From: Norana najaformis
Taxonomy: Eukaryota > Annelida > Clitellata > Crassiclitellata > Hormogastridae
DNA: 64,000 nucleotides
Reading direction: 5' to 3'
Assembly (NCBI GenBank): GCA_964023275.1
Contig: OZ029921.1
Span: 10,485,306 to 10,549,305 of the forward strand
The notes beneath the pieces are model-generated. The model saw only the letters and a list, made by a program, of their open reading frames with translations, did not search any database and had not been told where the DNA came from. A program made the position numbers and the translations under genes. Positions 57,309-64,000 of this stretch are shown in pieces (position 1 is the stretch's first letter; every line of letters begins with the position of its first letter).

Positions 57309-58714
57309 GGAACATACATAGTGAAAATGTAAGCACTGTAAAACTTCAAATTGCTTGTAAACTTGAAAAGCTGACATTGAAACACCAAGGTTTTCAAAAG
57401 CCTCAACAAAAGAGCATAGCAGACAATGCAAACCAATCGAACCTAAGTTCAGTTTTTTGCAAACAGAACATCACTGTTCAAAACCCTAGCTTAACTTCTG
57501 AATCAAGTTTCAATTGAACAGTGTGGAACATCTGTGTTATTATTTTAACAAAATGGACTTTTAAGTACATCTGTGTTCCACTTGGACTTGGTGCTTGGGA
57601 CTCTTTGTATTCCAGTTCTAACTGAAGCAGGTCATACAGTTTTTCTGCAGGCAAATCTTACAGGACTCTAAATTTAAATCCCCTTTCAGTTTCAATCCCA
57701 ATTCTGACGTTGGAACTTCTCTTCTTTTCTGATTGACAGCCCCCTGCTGATTTCAACGATAAGTTGGCTTTATCTGAAACATGATTAAACACACACACAG
57801 CACTTGAAATTCTTATAACAGACTTAGTCAGGATACTGTTTGCAATGTTATCATACAGTAAAAGCTCAGTAACACGCATCTCGGTAACATGCGCATTTGC
57901 TTAGCACATGGTAGAGCCATGCATCCCAAGATTACCAACTGAACACGCAGAAATCACAAATGCCTGGTAAAGGAACTAGCTAGCATAAAATCTTTATTAA
58001 CGATTTCTCGCACATTAAGTTCTCGCTTTACACATGAATGGACAGTACATGCAATGGTATTTCCTGTACAGGCATTTCATTTTCTGTTTCTTCTTTCTTT
58101 TCATTGCCCACATGGGCAAGACATATCACATATGCTCACGCTTTCACGCCATCGTTATTTTCTACATTTATATAATAGTTAGGAATCTGATAATCTCGGC
58201 CTGGAAACAGATAAGAGTTTCCAGCACTTGTGCGTATGGAAGGTTAGACTGGCAGAGAGAGGCAAACGACGCTGAATGCATCACATCCTGAAAAATCAGT
58301 GGAAGTACTGGAGGCAATTTCACCGATCTACACACATCTGACACCGACCTGGGTTTGACAGCACAAGAGTTTTAGGATTCTTACAAAATCTACAGGCTCA
58401 TTGTACTTGCTGCAGAGCCAATGAACACTGGACTCTTGCAATTCCAGATGTTTGCATATCAATTCAAAATCCGGCGCTTTATGCGATTAGGCCAAGTTAC
58501 CCATGGTAAAGGACAGCATGGCAGTCGGCCAGCAGTTCAAAATCAGATTTCAATCTGGCCTCTCTTAACTGCAAATTCAGTTGAGCAACCACTGAGTAAT
58601 GCTTTGTGCATTATGATAATGGCACTACATAAGTCAGTGCATTAGACTAGATTTGGTCATATATCAAACTATGCATGTGACGTGCTGCAAACACTGGTGG
58701 CTCACGTGAAAACG
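57307..58714. other. No gene recognised
   Basis: Short frames only. A Phe-rich plus frame at 58034-58291 has no supporting context. Confidence 0.4.
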
Positions 58715-59040
58715 CATGAAGTTTTAAGATCCTTATGCTGACGCAAAACTGCCTGGCCGAATGTGTTCCATTCTATCATAGAGATCTAAGTATTTCAGTG
58801 TCATCCATACCTGGCTACAGATCTCCATTCTGCAATACAAAGTGATCTGCTTGTTCCCCATCCCATGCTTCCACAATATCAGCCCTTATTCCAGAACAGG
58901 TTTCCTTAGAAGCTATGACATAGGCTTCTTCTTTGCCTCTATTTTGCCAGCCGTTGAAGACCATTTTATTCAATCATGGTCTTGTCGTGTCAAGTCCGGA
59001 GCGCCTTTGACGAGCTATCTTAAAGAGGTGCCATATAAAC
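58715..59040 (+). mobile_element. L2-like LINE C-terminal remnant
   Basis: Plus-strand order matches the better preserved copy at 27160-27480: AFY-RDLSISVS-like, HSAIQSDLLVP-like, then FFASILPAVEDHFIQSWSCR and SGAPLTSYLKEVPYKQ. Several frame changes. Oriented against the following gene. Confidence 0.65.
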
Positions 59041-59258
59041 AAGCACTTACAGATATCCATGTACACTCATGAAACATACTAACCAGAACCAGAATTTAAA
59101 CTGCAGAGCATCAAAACCCAATCTCAAATTATTTTTGGCTTATCGTAGGAATACTTACAAACTCAGATTGAGTCAGTAAATCGCAGATTCCTGACATACC
59201 ATTTTATGCTCCGTAGCTTTAGTACTACAAAAAGGTCAGACAGGAAAACACGACTGTT

Positions 59259-60274
59259 CTATACTAGTCTAATTCGACCATAAGTAGCAATGTTAAATTT
59301 TAGTGCAGCATATGTAAATAAAGTGCAGAAAACATTAATACCTAGAGCCAGCATTTCACGTCTTTTCTTCTTCCTCTTTTCTTTTCTCTTTGCATTTCTT
59401 ATCTGTTTTTTGCCATAATATGCTTCAAGCATCTGGTCTCCTTCAAACTGCAGCAACTCACTTGCAAAGAATTCACGGCTTCTACTTCTGTACCCTGTTA
59501 AGAAAGCTTCAGAATTCAAGACTTCCTGGCTCTTTTGTCGACGTCCATTCAAGTGACTTTCCGGTGTTGATGTTTGCTGCCATTCAGATATCCTGCTACT
59601 AATGAACGTGTTGCTGGCAGTTTTCAACTCCTTGGGAGTAGCAGAGAGCAATTGTTTTGAATAATATTCCCCCGATCTGCTAGCAGAGTAATTAGACAAT
59701 CTGGAATCTTCCCTCTTTCTATTAAATTCAAATGAATCTTGGTTTTTCCAAGCTTTTAACTTTGAAGGAGGAAAGTCACCAACACAAGGACCATTGATAG
59801 GTGTATAACATAAAACTGACTTTGATAAAGAACTAAGATCACTACTTGGCGATTTAACCTTACTTTCTAAGTCAGTGGATCTCTGAAAACTGTTAAATGT
59901 ATTCACTTCACTTCCAGGTACACTAGTGGTCAGCGGAAGGTAGTCCAGCTGAAGCACATGCTTTGCTTTCTTGGACTTTTTAAGATTATTTTTGGCTGCC
60001 TTCAGTTTCATGTGAAAAAGCTTATCTTTAATTTCCCTTGCAAAATTTGTCCACTGGAATGAACTGTCTTTGCCAGTTTCTTTACTTCTGTCATAGTCTA
60101 CAGGATCTTGGTTAACATAATTGCTTTTCTTAACGGTGTTTCTTTCAGACTGCAGGTCTCTTTGGTTCAGCAACTTTCCATTAGGTTGCTGATCCCCTTC
60201 TCTTTGGCTACATGATTCACTGTGCTGCATAAGGAAAGATCCACTGCCAGCCACAGATGGTGACAGACTTTCAT
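59259..60274 (-). CDS. Zinc-knuckle gene, last coding exon
   Basis: Terminal coding exon of the gene continued at 61686-61797. The acceptor on the minus strand is TTTTTTTCCAG/ATGAAAG (AG at 60276-60275). With the one leftover base of the previous exon the frame reads NESLSPSVAGSG and stays open for about 338 codons to TAG at 59259. The protein part is Ser/Lys-rich and mostly disordered-looking (SRSGEYYSKQLLSA, GYRSRSREFFASELL). It has a strongly basic stretch near the end (RNAKRKEKRKKKRREM), a likely nuclear or nucleolar signal, and then a hydrophobic tail (LALGINVFCTLFTYAALKFN). The open frame before the acceptor is intron. Confidence 0.8.
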
Positions 60275-61685
60275 CTGGAAAAAAATAACATGCACTGCAA
60301 CTTAAAAAGTGTAAACTGTGAAAGAACAAAATTGTCAAATATCAAACAATATTGAAGCATTATTCTATATGCGAAACCTTGCAAAGTTCTGGTAGAATTT
60401 CTGTTCTAGGATAAAGATACTGCGTTTGGGCCAAGTTAAGACTGATGTCTTCCACACGTGTATCTCTACCAGAGCAGCCAGCACTGATCTAAGACAAGCG
60501 AGTGAATCACATGGAAGACAGCTAGCGTACATTTGGACATTATAGGCATAATAATGGACCCAGGATCTAAGTGCACTGATGCCGTGGCTCAGATCAGCTG
60601 AGTAGAGGATACAAAGCAGAGATCCCAGTGATCAGTGATCATACAAGAGGTCAGAGTCAGATGGACACCAAATAGAATGGGAGCCCAACCTGAGCAGTCT
60701 GAACCCATGGTTATCATCACTGTCCACTGATCCAAAAATGAATCAGTAAATTCATATGATGTATTGAGATATATGAACAATATGTCATGGTAACCACGTT
60801 AAACACTCCGCTTATATCAAGAACAGAAACATGAAAAAAATAATTAACTCAAGCTCAAACTACTTGTAAGCTATCAATGCAATACTTCAGTCACTCCGGT
60901 TCATAAACTTTCTTGGGCAATCAACTATCAAAACCTAGTTGCTAACATCCACAGATCCACCGCTCGAGCAGAAGGTCTCTTAACAGCAGCAAGGCAGATA
61001 GGTTAAATTGATAACTAAAGTTCATTCATTTTGTTTTGATAAGTCAGTAAATCTTTGGCATACACTTAATAAGGCCTGTTAAAATGGCAGTTAAGACAGT
61101 GCACAAAGAAATCACTTTCTGGACAAGTGGATGACGATGGCGAAAAAGCTACTACTTTCAGACATAAGAAGTTCAAGTTCCTGAGGTTTCTAATGAGGAT
61201 GCTCTGGGTGGAGAAAGACTCTCCACTGCATATCACAGCCCTAAATGTTTCACCCCAATAAGTAATGTGCTAGGCCAGGCCATCAGCAGGCTGCTTCTTT
61301 GCAATTTCTTCAATACTATTATCAGCGCAAAGATGTCTTGGCTTCTTATCGCCCAAATTCATTAAAGAAATCGATAAACATAAAGGAAATGTAATCTATA
61401 GAAGGCAGATTCTCCTCGTCCAATTTAAAGGCCTCTAAGGGCCTTTTAACTAGAAAGAAAACAGCAGTCAAGACACTGGCACATCACCTGACAACTACTG
61501 CCATGCAAGTCATGAGCTTTATGGCTTTTACTTACTTTCCTTTTTTCAGTCAGCAGTTTGAAAACATGTTGTTTGACAGTATTTTGAGCTAGACGGTTGG
61601 GGTGCCACCAAATTTCATTGAAATGGTTCTATATAAATGCTTCATTACATATTAAGACTGTTCATTTAAGAAAGTAAACAATTAC
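60275..61685 (-). other. Intron of the zinc-knuckle gene
   Basis: Bounded by donor AAA/GTAATT (exon end 61686) and acceptor TTTCCAG/ATG (exon start 60274); phase 1. No transposon I can name lies inside. Confidence 0.7.
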
Positions 61686-61797
61686 TTTGCAAAATAGGAT
61701 CCTTAGCTTGACTTCTTTTGCCGTGATTTCTGTCATACTTTATGACGAAAGGCACCAACGGCTGCACATAATTGTCTTGCCGTCGTCTCCTGCACTC
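61686..61797 (-). CDS. Zinc-knuckle gene, penultimate exon
   Basis: A 112-bp exon. Acceptor TTGACAG/GAGTGC (AG at 61799-61798); donor GCAAA/GTAATT (GT at 61685-61684). It encodes ECRRRRQDNYVQPLVPFVIK and YDRNHGKRSQAKDPILQ plus one base. The initial EC supplies the fourth ligand of the zinc knuckle started in the preceding exon. The segment after the knuckle (basic run, then PLVPFVIKYD) resembles the stretch that follows the last knuckle of ZCCHC7 proteins. Phases on both sides agree with the neighbouring exons (0 in, 1 out), which strongly supports the model. Confidence 0.85.
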
Positions 61798-63026
61798 CTG
61801 TCAATTAACAAGAAAAGCAGTCTTCATAAAATATTTTGAAACTTAAGTGCAGCAATAAAGATCAGAAACTTCACACATAATACTCCGATTTTGCTTTCAT
61901 TCTCGAATAATTTCTGCTGCAAAGAAATTAATAAAGATAAAAAATACAGTTAAGATATTCTGGTAAAGCATTCAAACAGCAAGCCTCCCAAAAAGCTTTG
62001 TCATTTGTCTGAAATCCAAGTAATAGTTCTACATATTATGCAGAACTTCATGCATAAGATATTTTTTGCATTTAGTGCCTGTTTTAATTTTTTTAAATTC
62101 TTTGGATGACCAACTATCCACCACATACAGTATCAGATCAGAGAATTTGATTCTAGGATCCAGTGATATGTTTCATAACTTCAACACTAGTGCAAAACAT
62201 GGATGAAAGTGAACAACTGAAATGAAATGTTCACAACTTAGGTTAGCTTATGGCAGAAATAACACAAAATCTGCAAAAATATGAGAAACGACAATTGTAG
62301 TTGTAAGTTCCACATTTTTCCAGTGTCAGAAAGGTAAGTTGTAGAAACCAGTACATTTATTGGCACTTAATTAAAATCAAATCAATGAAGCAGGTTGGAT
62401 CAGGTTTGGGTCTGAGTCAAAATTCGAAAGTCAGGCAGGTAGACAGACAGATGGCTACCTGCATGGTGTTTGGAATTGAGGAGTAAAAGTAGAGAAGTTG
62501 GGATTGGTAGTTTTAGTACTGCAAGTTTCAGTTTTGACTAAAGACCTCCAAAAAACTGGAAAAGGGGTAGGGCTGATGAGGTACTTGCATGGGTCACATA
62601 CTTGCCAGTTACTGTGGAAGTTTGTTTCATGAGATGGAATCGTTTGAGTCATTGAGTGTTCACAATATTTTAAACAGAGTGATGAGTGGGCAAATCAGTC
62701 TGAGGGCAGGCACGAATGCTGTAATGCATTAGCTAAAGCATCTGTTAACATGCCATATGTCCATCAGCTGAGCGAGGAATCATAGGTGATGTAGAAATGT
62801 TTAGGGGTTCTGGTCACAGCACTAGCTAGTATTCTAAAGTAGGCACAAAAGTCAATGGGCAACACTAGAGTTAACAAAGCACTCAGACACAGAATGTGCC
62901 CCACAGTTTATTAAACATGCTTATATGTCCTGCAGCCTGATTTAGTTTACCTGTCTGAATTACCACTGATGACAAATGAAAAGTGATAATAATTTCTGGC
63001 TGAACCAAAATGCAAAACAGACTTAC
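61798..63026 (-). other. Intron of the zinc-knuckle gene
   Basis: Donor CAT/GTAAGT at 63026 and acceptor GACAG at 61798; phase 0. It contains an L2-like LINE 3' fragment at about 62390-62880. Confidence 0.75.
62390..62880 (-). mobile_element. L2-like LINE 3' fragment within the intron
   Basis: Related to 51770-51900 (GGCAGGTAGACAGACAGATG, then TTCAGTTTTGACTAAAGACC). Minus-strand 62652-62455 is its decayed coding tail. Same strand as the host gene. Confidence 0.6.
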
Positions 63027-63116
63027 ATGACCAAAGTGGCCAATTGCAGCACAATTATAACAGAACTTTCTATGGTTTTCCATTTTTGGTCCTTTCACAA
63101 GTTCGCTGCTGCCAGT
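63027..63116 (-). CDS. Zinc-knuckle gene (ZCCHC7-like), upstream exon
   Basis: A 90-bp exon in phase 0 at both ends. Acceptor CTGCTGTAG/ACTGGC (AG at 63118-63117); donor CAT/GTAAGT (63026). It encodes TGSSELVKGPKMENHRKF then CYNCAAIGHFGH; joined to the next exon this gives CYNCAAIGHFGHEC, a perfect C-x2-C-x4-H-x4-C zinc knuckle of the kind that binds RNA. ZCCHC7 is the animal counterpart of yeast Air1/Air2, the RNA-binding subunit of the TRAMP polyadenylation complex that feeds nuclear RNA to the exosome. The identification rests on this knuckle and the sequence after it; other CCHC proteins remain possible. Earlier exons, expected to hold more knuckles, must lie beyond 63116 or outside the window. 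Confidence 0.82.
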
Positions 63117-63777
63117 CTACAGCAGACAATAATAATGTTGGAGTAAATACAAATCCAACCTAATTCGAAGACTTTGATAAAACCATTATGACACCACACA
63201 AAGCACCAACCAATGCCTATTTAAAAATAATCATAATCTTTTGGATAGAATCATTAAGAAACAACCGATCATAGAGACCAGAAGATAAACTGCTGTGGGT
63301 GAGCCAACCAAAACAGATGAGATTCGAGTTCGGAACTGAACAACATTAGAGAACATAAGCAGAGCATAAATACATTATAAACTAATTATTATTAATCAGA
63401 TATTTATATTGTTCTCATTTATAGAAATACCTCAAAAGTGCATAATGTTATGGTAAAATGGTAAGGTTGGTAACAAATTTGTCCAACTTCATTTAACAAC
63501 AAATCGAAACAAAAAATGATCACCAACTCTATTTACACAGTCCCTCCAAGAACCCCATAATATATTCCTATGCAGCAAGTTCTTGAATGCTAAGCAATTG
63601 GCAGTTGCTCTGTAGATAAGTAAGCATAATAAAATGCACAGCAAACATGAAACAGTCAACACTATCCCTCAAGTCTTTGGTCAGATGTTCCTTTTTACAT
63701 CAGCCAGATGACCACGTTCTAGCACCTTTGAAAGGTTCTTAAAAGGTGCTACATAATATTCAGAAATATATTCCCAT
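63117..63777 (-). other. Probable intron of the zinc-knuckle gene
   Basis: Upstream of the acceptor at 63117 on the minus strand. I saw no further CCHC-encoding exon between here and the window end. Confidence 0.5.
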
Positions 63778-63962
63778 TTTTATTATTATTATAATATTGC
63801 ACTTGTTATGCACACAAGGTCAGCAATTCTGAATCAGAGCCACAAAGCAACTGTGAGCAAAAGACCTGCTCAAGGTCCCCTCACAGTCACCATCTCGGGG
63901 AAGACTCAAACCCATACTTTCCACATTACAAGCTGAATGCTCTAACCAACCAGCAACCGTGC
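63778..63962 (-). mobile_element. tRNA-derived SINE
   Basis: On the minus strand, GGTTGCTGGTTGGTTAGAGC (63958-63939, A-box region) is followed by a decayed anticodon arm with CTTGTAAT and a B-box-like GGTTTGAGTC (63912-63903). Then comes a non-tRNA body and an ATA/AAT-rich tail at about 63778-63800. The head looks like a diverged tRNA-Thr/Lys type. No clear target duplication was identified. Confidence 0.7.
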
Positions 63963-64000
63963 ACCACCACATATGTTCATAAATGTCCACATGTGTACAA

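Overview
The window looks like nuclear DNA of an animal, probably a marine invertebrate; I cannot name the species. Coding exons are sparse and flanked by GT/AG splice sites. AT-rich DNA is crowded with eukaryotic transposons, many microsatellites are present, and the one clear developmental regulator sits in a CpG-rich island. No bacterial-style operons, rRNA or CRISPR arrays are visible.

Two host genes are supported. The first is an atonal-homolog-8 (ATOH8/net) type bHLH gene on the minus strand, start about 48773 and stop 47358, with its coding sequence in one exon inside a CpG-rich domain (about 45640-48990). The second is the 3' part of a zinc-knuckle gene resembling ZCCHC7 (Air1/Air2 family). 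It lies on the minus strand in three exons (63116-63027, 61797-61686, 60274-59259), and one CCHC knuckle is completed across a splice junction. A small acidic Ser/Glu/Lys-rich ORF (43570-43767) and a few promoter or first-exon candidates (7150-7523, 16700-16780, 32736-33059, 38643-38857) are weaker.

Most of the rest is transposon-derived. Four elements have ends I can place. (1) A 3.16-kb APE-type LINE, 23414-26576 minus, flanked by a perfect 12-bp target duplication and broken by frameshifts. (2) A 2.35-kb DNA transposon, 33896-36249, with CACTGG ends, a TTA duplication, an internal CRE/TATA promoter and one long transposase-like ORF with a single frameshift near its start. (3) A P-element/THAP9-type element, 51443-54791, with perfect 31-bp inverted ends, a decayed transposase fragment and a nested LINE. 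(4) A 549-bp hAT derivative, 55184-55732, with a perfect 8-bp duplication and a leftover HATC domain.

Decayed L2/CR1-like LINE pieces occur throughout on both strands: about 4.0-6.8, 8.7, 9.6-10.2, 14.0-14.6, 22.8-23.3, 26.8-27.5, 28.7-29.2, 37.1-37.9, 44.3-44.6, 50.3-53.3, 56.2-56.9, 58.7-59.0 and 62.4-62.9 kb, plus an RT piece of another clade at 15.2-15.8 kb. A degenerate Polinton/Maverick-type capsid gene lies at 30372-31215.

The least explained structure is a family of roughly 550-bp promoter-like repeats, three large copies in the same orientation (31271-31806, 36618-37130, 39739-40290) plus fragments at 30222 and 42568. Each large copy has CCAAT, CRE- or AP-1-like motifs, a TATA box and a short conserved upstream ORF. 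Their left end resembles the terminal inverted repeat of a 243-bp MITE-like unit at 9324-9566, so they may be the promoter-bearing end of an undescribed transposon.
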